DNA of 64,000 bases. It comes from Rhodococcus phenolicus (GTDB taxonomy: Bacteria > Actinomycetota > Actinomycetes > Mycobacteriales > Mycobacteriaceae). The notes beneath the pieces are model-generated. The model was not told the DNA's origin. It was given only the letters and a program-made list of their open reading frames with translations, and ran no database searches. Both the position numbers and the translations under genes were made by a program. The stretch lies in NCBI RefSeq assembly GCF_001646785.1, contig NZ_LRRH01000052.1:46442-110441 (forward strand), written 5' to 3'. This document shows positions 53,511-61,750 of the stretch, piece after piece; positions within the stretch are counted from its first letter, which is position 1, and the number at the start of each line of letters is the position of its first letter.

Positions 53511-54781
53511 CCCCCGCACCCGAGAACACCGAGACCGTCGACGATTTCCGCGATCGTGCGCGCACCTGGATCCGCGCGAACCTGGAGCCCGCCGATCCCA
53601 CCGCGCACATCGGCGTGTTGCGCGCCGAAGGCTCCGACGAGGAGGAACTCGCCGCGGTCGCGCACGAACGCGAACTGCAGCGCAAGCTCTTCGACGCCGG
53701 GCTCGCCGGGATCTGCTTCCCTCGGGAGTACGGCGGCCAGGGCCTGACCCGCGCGCACCAGCGGGTGCTCGACGAGGAACTGGCCGGATTCGAATATCCG
53801 GCGCGACTGCAGTCACCGACGTTCGTGCCGTGCGCCGCAGTGCTTCTCGAATGCGGTACCGAAGAACAGAAGCAGCGTCACATCCCCGCCATCCTCAAGG
53901 GCGAGGAGATCTGGATGCAGTTCCTCTCCGAACCGAGCGGTGGTTCCGATGTCGCGAGCGCCGTGACCACCGCCGTGCGCGACGGTGAGGACTGGGTGCT
54001 CAACGGATCGAAGATCTGGACCACGGGCGCATGGTGGTCGGACTGGGCCCTGTGCCTGGCGCGCACCAACTGGGACGTACCCAAGCATCGCGGCCTCACC
54101 GTCTTCATGCTGCCGCTGAAGCGCGAGGGCGTCGAGGTCCACCGCATCGAAATGCTCAGTGGCTCCAAGGAGTTCTGTCAGGAGTACCTGACCGACGTGC
54201 GGGTTCCGGACAGCGACCGTATCGGTGAGGTCGACGACGGCTGGAGCGTCGGCACCCGCTGGATGTTCCACGAACGGATGCAGTCGAGTTCCCAGTTCGC
54301 CACCCGCCCACCGGGCAGTTCCCGCGGCGGGTCGCGGATGGCGGAACTCGTCTCGGTTGCGCGCGACGCCGGCCGGCTCGACGACCCGATCGCCCGCGAC
54401 CTGGTCGGCGAGGCCCGCACCCTGGAACTGGCGAAGGAGGCATTGCAGCGTCGTATCGGCCGGGGTATCGCGACCGGCAGGATCTCCGATCAGGCGGCCG
54501 GGATCGTCCGATTGATGGCCGGGACCGTCGCGACCCGGCTCACCACGATCATGTACGAGTTCACCGGCGCCACCGGAGCCGCGTGGGACGACGACGACGG
54601 CGCGGTCGCGGAGGTCGGACACGACTACCTGATGCAGCAGGTCTGGTGCATTGCCGGCGGCACCACCGAGATGGCCCGCAACACCATCAGCGAACGGGTG
54701 CTCGGGATGCCCCGCGAACGCAGCCACGACCCGAACATCGCGTTCCGCGACATCCCGAAGAGCAGATCGTCGGAGCGGTAG
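53507..54781 (+). CDS. Acyl-CoA dehydrogenase (FadE-type), second of pair
   Basis: 424 residues from GTG 53507, overlapping the first dehydrogenase by 4 nt. Complete ACAD fold: GICFPREYGGQGL, FLSEPSGGSDVASA, WVLNGSKIWTTGA (FAD-binding middle), and the C-domain CIAGGTTEMARNTISERVLGMPRE. With the preceding gene it probably makes an alpha2-beta2 enzyme that desaturates a bulky CoA thioester, as in sterol side-chain breakdown. Substrate unknown. Confidence 0.88.
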   Translation: MTPAPENTETVDDFRDRARTWIRANLEPADPTAHIGVLRAEGSDEEELAAVAHERELQRKLFDAGLAGICFPREYGGQGLTRAHQRVLDEELAGFEYPARLQSPTFVPCAAVLLECGTEEQKQRHIPAILKGEEIWMQFLSEPSGGSDVASAVTTAVRDGEDWVLNGSKIWTTGAWWSDWALCLARTNWDVPKHRGLTVFMLPLKREGVEVHRIEMLSGSKEFCQEYLTDVRVPDSDRIGEVDDGWSVGTRWMFHERMQSSSQFATRPPGSSRGGSRMAELVSVARDAGRLDDPIARDLVGEARTLELAKEALQRRIGRGIATGRISDQAAGIVRLMAGTVATRLTTIMYEFTGATGAAWDDDDGAVAEVGHDYLMQQVWCIAGGTTEMARNTISERVLGMPRERSHDPNIAFRDIPKSRSSER

Positions 54782-56194
54782 TCAGGGCCGGGCGAGCAGG
54801 TGGTGGCGGTCGCCGCGCGCGATGGTGAGCGCGGCGACGATCACGCCGACGACGACACCGATGAGCGTGTCGCCGACGCGGCTGATCGCGATGTCCGGAC
54901 CGATCGGTTCGCCGAGGCCGGTGAGCAACAGGGACATCGCCGTCACCGCGATCGACGCGAGCGCGTAGTTCCGGGTGACGTACAGTTCCGCCGTCGTCTG
55001 CAGGACGACGATCACGACCACGAGCGGCCAGTAACCGAGCGCCGCCGCGAGCAGGGCCGCGGCGAGCAAGGCACCGGCGACGTTCCCGATCAACCGCTGG
55101 ATGGCACGCTGCACGGTGTGCCCGTAGTTGGCACCCTGCAGCGCGGCCATCGCGCCCATCGTCGCCCACAGCGGGTGTTGCAGGCCGGCAGCGAGTGCGA
55201 TCCAGCCCGCGAGCAGCGCCCCGGCCACCACTCGTCCGGCGCCGACCACGATCGCGCGGTCGCGCAGGTCCCGGACACCGGTCCGCAGGAAGCTCTCGGG
55301 TCGTTCGGGCAACCGCGAGTCGGCGGCATCGACGCGGGGAATCGCGATGTCGCGTCGAATCTTTCGCAGTTCCGATTCCAGGCGCGCGAAGTCGTCCCGG
55401 CGTGCGCGGACCGTGTCGTGCGAACCGGTGTCGACGACCGCCTCGGCGGCGTCCAGCAGGGCGAGCAGCTCGTGGGTGTGCGGGTGACGGGCTCCGAGTG
55501 CGACGACCTCCCGCCCCCGCGCGATCGCCGCGCGCGCCGGTGCGACCGCTTCCTCACCATCCGTTTCCAGCGCGGACACCGCTGCCAGCGCGCGGGCGAC
55601 CGCGACGCGGGCGGGACCGTGCGGGTGGTACAGCGCCGGTGCCATCGCCACCGCCCAGCCGACGGTCGCGCCGATCGCGGCAGCGGTCACGGCCGCGCCG
55701 ATGTCCGCAGCGGTGTCGGCGAATCCGGCGGCTCCGGCCGCGGCGAAGATGAGGATCAGGGCTCCCGGCCCGATGATGCGGAACGCGGCAAGCAGCCAGA
55801 ATGCGATCCCGGCCGCGGCGGCGAGCATCGCCGTCTGGATCCACATCGGTATTCCTGTCGCACCGGTGGCGGCCCCGAGCGCGACGTACGCGACGACCCC
55901 GGCCCCGGCGCACGCGGCCTTACCGGCGAGCCGCCGATACGGTTCGTGCCGTCCGAACGCCGAGGACAGCGCGCCGAGCGCCGCGAACCCGGCGAGCTGG
56001 ACCTGATCGAACAGGCCACCGCCGACGAGGACGAGGAGCACCGCCAGCCCGACCCGCAGCGAGGGTGCGACGACCGCGTCTGCGCGGCGCACGTCGAGCG
56101 AGTCCCGCCAGGCGGCGGCGGACAGCGAATGCGCGAGGGCGCCGCCGGTGTGTCGCAGGCGGCGGTAGGTCGGGTCGGTGGGCGAGGCAAGCAC
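54782..56194 (-). CDS. FUSC-family membrane transporter
   Basis: 470 residues from GTG 56194. Two blocks of about five to six hydrophobic segments (around residues 45-190 and 310-450) are separated by a soluble helical middle containing DFARLESELRKIRRD. The second block includes LWATMGAMAALQGANYGHTVQRAIQRLIGNVAGALLAA, the FUSC_2 signature of the fusaric-acid/aromatic acid exporters (AaeB type). Divergent from a MarR regulator with inverted repeats between, the classic layout for an exporter under drug- or phenolic-responsive control. Confidence 0.85.
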   Translation of the reverse strand: MLASPTDPTYRRLRHTGGALAHSLSAAAWRDSLDVRRADAVVAPSLRVGLAVLLVLVGGGLFDQVQLAGFAALGALSSAFGRHEPYRRLAGKAACAGAGVVAYVALGAATGATGIPMWIQTAMLAAAAGIAFWLLAAFRIIGPGALILIFAAAGAAGFADTAADIGAAVTAAAIGATVGWAVAMAPALYHPHGPARVAVARALAAVSALETDGEEAVAPARAAIARGREVVALGARHPHTHELLALLDAAEAVVDTGSHDTVRARRDDFARLESELRKIRRDIAIPRVDAADSRLPERPESFLRTGVRDLRDRAIVVGAGRVVAGALLAGWIALAAGLQHPLWATMGAMAALQGANYGHTVQRAIQRLIGNVAGALLAAALLAAALGYWPLVVVIVVLQTTAELYVTRNYALASIAVTAMSLLLTGLGEPIGPDIAISRVGDTLIGVVVGVIVAALTIARGDRHHLLARP

Positions 56195-56199
56195 CGGTC

Positions 56200-56260
56200 C
56201 AGTCTAATGCTTCACAAGTAAAATAGTTATGAAATGTCTGTGAAACGGATCGCTAGACTG
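56200..56260. promoter_or_regulatory. Nested inverted repeats between FUSC and MarR genes
   Basis: CAGTCTA (56200-56206) mirrors TAGACTG (56254-56260), and inside them TTCACA (56211-56216) mirrors TGTGAA (56239-56244). They fill the 71-bp AT-rich gap and are good candidates for MarR operators covering both promoters. Confidence 0.5.
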
Positions 56261-56265
56261 AGTCC

Positions 56266-56781
56266 ATGCCCGACGCCTCCATCCCCGCCGACGACTTCGT
56301 CGATCGTGTGCGCACCGCGTGGGCCGAGTCCTACCCGGAGCTGGACACCCGCCCCATCGACGTCATCGGGCGCATCATCCGGGTCAGCTCGCTCGCACTG
56401 AACCAGCTCGACCACGAACTCACCGGGAGCGGGGTCACCCGAACGGAATTCGAGGTGCTGTGCGCGCTGGCCCGCAGTCCCCATCCGCTGCGGGCCAGCG
56501 AGGTCACCTCCGTCACCGGGATGTCGGGCGCCTCCACCACCAAGCACGCCGACCGCCTCGTCGGACTCGGATTGCTCGAACGCAAACGGCTCGAACGCGA
56601 CGGTCGCGTCGTACTGCTCGACCTCACCGACGCCGGACGCCGCGTCGTCGAAGCCGAGTACCCGCGCCGCGTCACCCGTGAGCTGCACATGCTCGACGGA
56701 CTGTCCGACGACGAACTCGACACCCTCACATCCCTGTTGCGGCGGGTCGTGTTCAACGTCGAACAGCAGACCCGCCCCTGA
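56266..56781 (+). CDS. MarR-family transcriptional regulator
   Basis: 171 residues from ATG 56266. Winged helix-turn-helix: GVTRTEFEVLCALARSPHPLRASEVTSVTGMSGASTTKHADRL in parts, then the wing ERDGRVVLLDLTDAGRR. N- and C-terminal helices make the dimer interface. It is divergent from the FUSC exporter and probably represses it until an aromatic ligand binds. A helix-rich 50-residue N-terminus is typical of actinobacterial members. Confidence 0.88.
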   Translation: MPDASIPADDFVDRVRTAWAESYPELDTRPIDVIGRIIRVSSLALNQLDHELTGSGVTRTEFEVLCALARSPHPLRASEVTSVTGMSGASTTKHADRLVGLGLLERKRLERDGRVVLLDLTDAGRRVVEAEYPRRVTRELHMLDGLSDDELDTLTSLLRRVVFNVEQQTRP

Positions 56782-56790
56782 CGACGCACG

Positions 56791-57252
56791 TCAGGGCATC
56801 TCGACGGTCTCCGCTCGTTCGATCTCCCCGACCGCACGGCGCACATACGGCCCCGGCTCGATCGCGCGGGTTGCCAGCAGATCGGCGAGCACCACGAGCC
56901 CCGCGGTGAGGTACTGCTCGGGCCGGGCCTTCGGCGCCTCCGGATCCGTCACCCCCAGCGCCCCGGTGAGCACCGCCACCAGTGCATCCGGCGAGGCCTG
57001 CACCGGACCGCGGGCACAGCGCTCGAACACGGCCTGAACGTCCTCGCCGGCCAGGCCGTCCGGATGCAACTCCTCGAACAGCTCGCGCATCATTCCCGCG
57101 TGCACGGCCGTGACCTGCTCGTACGGCAACTCGACGAGGTCCGCGGCCGCGGCGGCGAACGCCGGTTCGTCGCCCGCCCTGGCCGCGCCCAGCGCAGTCT
57201 CGGTGGCATGCGCGATCTCCCGCGCGATCGTCGGCCAATGCGTGGGCCACAC
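56791..57252 (-). CDS. Hypothetical helical protein
   Basis: 153 residues from GTG 57252, with GAGGAG 6 nt upstream; longer frames run into sequence antisense to another gene. The protein is Ala/Glu-rich and helical (HATETALGAARAGDEPAF, AVHAGMMRELFEELHPDGL, EQYLTAGLVVLADLLATRAI), without cysteines of note, membrane segments or a signal. No family was recognised. It is convergent with marR (10 bp) and may share a transcript with nothing else. Confidence 0.65.
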   Translation of the reverse strand: MWPTHWPTIAREIAHATETALGAARAGDEPAFAAAAADLVELPYEQVTAVHAGMMRELFEELHPDGLAGEDVQAVFERCARGPVQASPDALVAVLTGALGVTDPEAPKARPEQYLTAGLVVLADLLATRAIEPGPYVRRAVGEIERAETVEMP

Positions 57253-57329
57253 AGTGTTCTCCTCGTCGGTGCTGCTTCGTCCGCCTCGGCGGCGGCACGC
57301 ACCCAGTGTGCCGTCCGGCCCCGACACGC

Positions 57330-58142
57330 TCACAGTCGTCGCTGCAGCTCGAGCGCGTCGTGCGGGGCGAATCCCTTCGCGTCGTTGTCGAAGTACACGT
57401 AGACGTCGAGGCCGTCGCCCAGCCACGCGCCGATCCGTTCGGCCCACCGATCCAGCGCCGCGTCCGTGTAGCCGCTGACGTACAGCTCGGCGTCGCCGTG
57501 CATGCGCACATAGACGAAATCCGAGGTGACGTCCGTGAGGAAGGGATACCGGCCCGCGGTATCGGCGACGACGAGTGCGACGTCGTGTTCGCGGAGCAGT
57601 GCGGCGGCCTCCCCGGTCGCGAAGGTCGGATGCCGCACTTCCATCGCGTGGCGGATCGGGCGGTCGGCGTCCGGCTCGGTCCATGCCCGATCGTCCGGGA
57701 CCTTGTCGGTCCGGCGCGAGGCGAGCGCCGCAGCCTCGCCCGTCGTGCGCGGCAGTTGCACGCAGAACCCGGCTATCCGCTCCGGTTCGAACGCCATGGT
57801 GGGCGGGAGTTGCCACAGGAGCGGACCGAGCTTGGGACCGAGCACGGGAACACCCGACGCGAAGAAGTTGGCGAGCGCCTCATCGACGTCGAGAAGACGT
57901 TTGAGGTGGGTGACGAACCGGCCGCCCTTGACCGCGAACACGAAATCGTCGGGAGTGCTGTCCCGCCAGGCCTCGAAGCTCGATTTCCGCTGCAGGCTGT
58001 AGAACGTGCCGTTGATCTCGATCGTGCCCATCCGCTCGGCGGCGTACTCGAGTTCGCGGCGCTGCGGCAACCCCGCCGGATAGAAGTCGCCGCGCCATCC
58101 GGGATAGCGCCAACCCGAGATTCCGACCCGTGCGCGGACCAT
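57330..58142 (-). CDS. DUF72 domain-containing protein (TIM-barrel)
   Basis: 270 residues from ATG 58142. DUF72 (YecE-like) landmarks: VGISGWRYPGWRGDFYP at the start, EINGTFYSL, FAVKGGRFVTHLKRL, LWQLPP, EVRHPTF and YVRMHGDAELY with final VYFDNDAKGFAP. The family is widespread and of unknown function, with a TIM-barrel fold. It lies 78 bp from the hypothetical gene on the same strand and is divergent from the HdeD-like gene. Confidence 0.9.
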   Translation of the reverse strand: MVRARVGISGWRYPGWRGDFYPAGLPQRRELEYAAERMGTIEINGTFYSLQRKSSFEAWRDSTPDDFVFAVKGGRFVTHLKRLLDVDEALANFFASGVPVLGPKLGPLLWQLPPTMAFEPERIAGFCVQLPRTTGEAAALASRRTDKVPDDRAWTEPDADRPIRHAMEVRHPTFATGEAAALLREHDVALVVADTAGRYPFLTDVTSDFVYVRMHGDAELYVSGYTDAALDRWAERIGAWLGDGLDVYVYFDNDAKGFAPHDALELQRRL

Positions 58143-58255
58143 CGCACGACGATACCCCCGCGGATCGCACTTCCGAGAGCGCTCATTCGCCGCGCACGCA
58201 CCCGTGACCGGGCCTACGCTGAGCCGGAAGCCAAGATCAAATATCAGGAGTGCTC

Positions 58256-58843
58256 ATGTCCGAGACCGCTGCCACCCCGAATGATCCGTTCCGTTCCCTC
58301 TTCAAACAGATCTGGTGGATCGTGCTGATCCGCGGCATCCTCGCCGTACTGTTCGGCATCGTCGCCCTCGTCTGGCCTGGCATCACCGTGTGGGCCCTCG
58401 TCGTCGTCTTCGGCATCTACGCGATCATCGACGGCATCGTGCTCGGTTACCACGCGGTCCGCGACCGCAGGACCCTGGACGGCTGGGGCTGGTGGCTCGC
58501 GACGGCCGTCATCTCGGTCCTCGCCGGCATCGTGGCTCTGGTGTGGCCCGGCGCGACCGCGCTCGTGCTGCTCTACATCATCGCGTTCTATGCGATCTTC
58601 TTCGGAATCGCCGGTGCCGTCGGCGCATTGCGGTTCCGGAAGGTCCCCGAGTCCGGGTGGGTGTGGTCGCTCGTCGCGGGAATCCTCGCGATCCTGTTCG
58701 GCATCGTCCTGCTGATCTTCCCCGGTGGCGGCATCACCGGTCTGATCTGGCTCCTGGGTATCTACGCGATCCTGTTCGGCATCCTGCTCATCGCCGTCGC
58801 ATTCCAGGCCAGGAAGGTCGCGAAAGAGGCCGGCGTCCTCTGA
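58256..58843 (+). CDS. HdeD family membrane protein (DUF308)
   Basis: 195 residues. ATG 58256 has AGGAG 6 nt upstream. Three pairs of hydrophobic helices, each carrying variants of GILAVLFGIVALVWPG, GIYAIIDG and ILFGIVLLIFPG, form the repeated DUF308 unit. HdeD of E. coli is linked to acid resistance at high cell density; in actinobacteria its role is unknown. The palindromic element copy 2 follows 28 bp after the stop. Confidence 0.88.
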   Translation: MSETAATPNDPFRSLFKQIWWIVLIRGILAVLFGIVALVWPGITVWALVVVFGIYAIIDGIVLGYHAVRDRRTLDGWGWWLATAVISVLAGIVALVWPGATALVLLYIIAFYAIFFGIAGAVGALRFRKVPESGWVWSLVAGILAILFGIVLLIFPGGGITGLIWLLGIYAILFGILLIAVAFQARKVAKEAGVL

Positions 58844-58870
58844 CGCACCGCCCCGGACGCCCCCGCGCTC

Positions 58871-58922
58871 CGGGTGATGGGAACCAATATTCGGTCTGAC
58901 CGGGTGACGGTTCCCATCACCC
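58871..58922. repeat. Dispersed palindromic element, copy 2
   Basis: GGGTGATGGGAACC (58872-58885) and GGTTCCCATCACCC (58909-58922) are perfect 14-bp complements around a 23-nt centre. The whole element equals copy 1 (38513-38571) read on the other strand except for about 6 bases. This copy lies between the convergent HdeD and PPOX genes. Confidence 0.8.
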
Positions 58923-58928
58923 AGGGGA

Positions 58929-59336
58929 TTACGCGTCCTTGAGGCGGCCCCAAGCGTGCCAGCGGTCGATCTCGATCCACGCGCTGACCCGCTTGCGGTC
59001 GCGCACGTAGTACTGCCTGCCGGTGTAGTGCCGCGCGATGCGATCGATGTCGGCGAGGCCCTCGTCGTCGACGATCTCGACGACCCGACCCTGCAGGCTC
59101 ACGTGGGTGATCCAGTCGTCGGGGTCGATCGCGCTCAGGCTCACCCGCGGATCGTTGCGCAGGTGACCGAGCCGTGTGCGGCCCTCGTCCATGTTCACGA
59201 GGATGCGGCCGTTCTCGTAGCCGTACCAGGTCGGCACGGACACGGGTTGGCCGTCGGACCGCAGGGTGCTGATGGTCGCGTAGTTGGGCCGGGCGAGGAA
59301 TTCGGCCACGGCGTCGGGCAGCGGCGGCTTCGGCAC
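58929..59336 (-). CDS. PPOX-class F420-dependent oxidoreductase
   Basis: 135 residues from GTG 59336, GGAGG 6 nt upstream. Split-barrel flavin/F420 fold: AEFLARPNYATISTLRSDGQPVSVPTWYGYE in parts, then NMDEGRTRLGHLRNDPRVSLSAIDPDDW, which binds the F420 phosphate in related mycobacterial enzymes, and IARHYTGRQYYV. It probably uses reduced F420 to reduce a small enone- or biliverdin-like substrate. Exact function unknown. Confidence 0.85.
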   Translation of the reverse strand: MPKPPLPDAVAEFLARPNYATISTLRSDGQPVSVPTWYGYENGRILVNMDEGRTRLGHLRNDPRVSLSAIDPDDWITHVSLQGRVVEIVDDEGLADIDRIARHYTGRQYYVRDRKRVSAWIEIDRWHAWGRLKDA

Positions 59337-59477
59337 TGCAACCCTCCCTTTCGGTGAGATCTTCCGGTGTCTCCACGAGCCTAGGCGGAACGCGTGAGCC
59401 GATCGCGTCGAAACCACCCCGCGGCACCGTCTCCGGGCCGACCATGGAGAGGTCCCCGACCCGAGGAGAACCGTCCC

Positions 59478-59798
59478 ATGCCGAAATTTCTGTGGCAGGT
59501 CACCTACACCAGCGAAGGCGCGAGAGGGTTGCTCGACGAGGGCGGTACCGCGCGACGCGACGCGATCGTCAGTATGGTCGAGAGTGTCGGCGGCAGCGTC
59601 GAATCCGTGCATTTCGCTCTCGGTGGGCACGATCTGTACGTGATCGGCGAGGTACCCGACGACATCGCCGCCGCCACCCTGGAACTACGCACCATCGGTT
59701 CGGGTGCGGCCCGGTCGAAGCCGATTCTGTTGCTCACGCCCGAACAGATCGACGAGGCCGTCCACCGGGACACCAGCTACCGGGCTCCCGGCGACTGA
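59478..59798 (+). CDS. GYD domain-containing protein
   Basis: 106 residues from ATG 59478 with GAGGAGAA upstream. The sequence starts FLWQVTYTSEGARGLLDEGG and continues VESVGGSVESVHFALGGHDLYVIGEVPDD, the alpha/beta ferredoxin-like GYD domain (here G-H-D). Small cytoplasmic proteins of unknown function; some bind ligands as oligomers. No clear partner among neighbours. Confidence 0.82.
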   Translation: MPKFLWQVTYTSEGARGLLDEGGTARRDAIVSMVESVGGSVESVHFALGGHDLYVIGEVPDDIAAATLELRTIGSGAARSKPILLLTPEQIDEAVHRDTSYRAPGD

Positions 59799-59847
59799 TC
59801 CCCCACCGCTCCGGGTGCCGACGGGTACCCGCTTCGGCAACGCGGCG

Positions 59848-61674
59848 TCACCGAAGCGTGACGCCGTCCATATCTCCGCTTTCCCGCCACCGGGCCAGCA
59901 GCTCGAAGAACTGCACCGGACCGCCGCCGTAGTTGGCTGCCGCGAGTCCGTCCGGATTGCCGATGTCACCCTCGTTGTCGAGATAGCTGGGGGTGCAGTC
60001 CGCGTAGAAGGCGCGACCGGGGCCGGAGAGCTCGTTCATGGTGGCGACCCAGCCGTCTTCCGCCCGGAGGTCGGCCTCGATCGTGGTGGCTCCGCGCACC
60101 ACCCGTTGCTCGAGCAGATAGACCAGGTGACGGGCCCGTTCCTCGGCGGTGTGGGTGTAGTTGTTCGCGATACCGGTCTGCGTGTACCCGAGGAAGAAGC
60201 AGTTGGGGAAACCGTGGGACTGCAGGCCGTGGAAGGTGCGCGGTCCGCTCTTCCACTTGTCGCTGAGGTGAACACCGTCCCGGCCGATGATGTCGAAACC
60301 CGTGCGACGGGTGTAGCTGCTGCTGACGTCGTAACCTGTCGCGAAGATCAGCGTGTCGACCTTGTACTCGCGGTCTCCGACGACGACCCCGTCACGCGTC
60401 AGGCGCTGGATCCCGCGACCGTTCGTGTCGACCAGTTCGACGTTGTCACGGTTGAAGGTGGGGAGGAACTCATCGTGGAACCCGACGCGCTTGCAGAGAC
60501 GCTTGTACCACGGTTTGAGGGCTTCTGCGGTGGCTCTGTCGGTCACGATGGAGTCGATCCGGGCGCGCACCCGTTCCATGGAGTTGAAGTCGGCCTCGAA
60601 CAGGAACTCGGCGATCTCCTCCGCGGTCATCGGTGCACCCCGACGCTCGATCTCCTGCCGGACCGCCGTCCTGGTGACCTCGGCCGACACGCGGGTCCAG
60701 CCGTCGTCGACGAGGTCGGTGTGATGCTCCACCCCGGCTGTGTAGCGGGTGAAGTTCTCCATCCGCTCACGCTGCCATCCGGGTTCGAGGCCGGCTGCCC
60801 ATTGCGGGTCCGTCGGCTTGTTGCCGCGCTCGTCGACGGCGTTCGGAGTCCGTTGGAACACATAGAGTTTCCCGGCCCACCGGCCGAGATGGGGCACCAC
60901 CTGCAGACCGGTGGCGCCCGTACCGATGACGCCCACGGATTTGTCCTGCAGCCCGGTCAGGTTCCCGGTCTCGTCTCCCCCGGTGTAGCCGTAGTCCCAT
61001 CGGCTGGTGTGGAATGTGTGACCTTCGAACTCGTTGATGCCGACGATGCCCGGCAGCTTGGGCCGTGTGAGCGAGCCCGGTGAAACGACCACGATCCGGG
61101 CTCGGATGCGGTCACCACGATCGGTCTTCACGATCCAGCGCTCGGCCTCCTCGTCCCAGACCGTCTCCTCGACGGTGGTGTGGAAGAGCGCGTCGCGCAC
61201 CAGATCGTACTTGTGCGCGATCGCCGACAGGTGCTCCCGGATCTCGGATCCGTAGGCGTACTTCTGCGTGGGGACGTAGTTCATCTCCTCCAGCAGCGGC
61301 ATGTAGATGTAGGACTCGATGTCGCACTGCACACCCGGATAGCGGTTCCAGTACCAGGTTCCGCCGACGCCGCCGGCCCGGTCGATCAGCCGGATGCCGT
61401 CGAGGCCGGCTTCACGCATCCGTGCCGCGGCGATCAGGCTGCCGAGGCCCGCGCCGATCATCAGGATCTCGACCTCGTCCTGCACCGGCTCGCGCTCGAT
61501 CCGGTCGACGTAGGGGTCGTCCTCGTAATGCGAGAACTCCGCGGTGACCTCGACGTACTGCTCGACTCCGTCGCGCCTGAGTCGCTTGGCTCGCTCGTAG
61601 GCGTGCTTGGCGCGCACCCAGTCCGGGTCGAAGCCCTCAGGTTGAGGTCCCGGTGGCGTCAACGGGTCCGGCAT
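59848..61674 (-). CDS. Baeyer-Villiger monooxygenase, cyclic-ketone/steroid type
   Basis: 608 residues. ATG 61674 is chosen because AAAGGA lies 7 nt upstream; the in-frame ATG 61701 adds nine residues. FAD loop GAGLGS, GGTWYWNRYPGVQCDIES, fingerprint FEGHTFHTSRW with the following GYTGGD, NADPH loop GTGATG and the ATGYDVSS strand are intact. The long N-terminal extension (EQYVEVTAEFSHYEDDPYV) resembles steroid and cyclododecanone-type BVMOs. It would turn a ring ketone to a lactone. Downstream of an LLM monooxygenase and a flavoprotein dehydrogenase on the same strand; together they may attack a cyclic compound. Confidence 0.92.
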   Translation of the reverse strand: MPDPLTPPGPQPEGFDPDWVRAKHAYERAKRLRRDGVEQYVEVTAEFSHYEDDPYVDRIEREPVQDEVEILMIGAGLGSLIAAARMREAGLDGIRLIDRAGGVGGTWYWNRYPGVQCDIESYIYMPLLEEMNYVPTQKYAYGSEIREHLSAIAHKYDLVRDALFHTTVEETVWDEEAERWIVKTDRGDRIRARIVVVSPGSLTRPKLPGIVGINEFEGHTFHTSRWDYGYTGGDETGNLTGLQDKSVGVIGTGATGLQVVPHLGRWAGKLYVFQRTPNAVDERGNKPTDPQWAAGLEPGWQRERMENFTRYTAGVEHHTDLVDDGWTRVSAEVTRTAVRQEIERRGAPMTAEEIAEFLFEADFNSMERVRARIDSIVTDRATAEALKPWYKRLCKRVGFHDEFLPTFNRDNVELVDTNGRGIQRLTRDGVVVGDREYKVDTLIFATGYDVSSSYTRRTGFDIIGRDGVHLSDKWKSGPRTFHGLQSHGFPNCFFLGYTQTGIANNYTHTAEERARHLVYLLEQRVVRGATTIEADLRAEDGWVATMNELSGPGRAFYADCTPSYLDNEGDIGNPDGLAAANYGGGPVQFFELLARWRESGDMDGVTLR

Positions 61675-61750
61675 GGTCGGTTCCTTTCGGAGTTTCGGCA
61701 TGTTTCCGCGCTACTGGAAGTGGTCGTCACGGATGGAATTCGGAGGCCCC

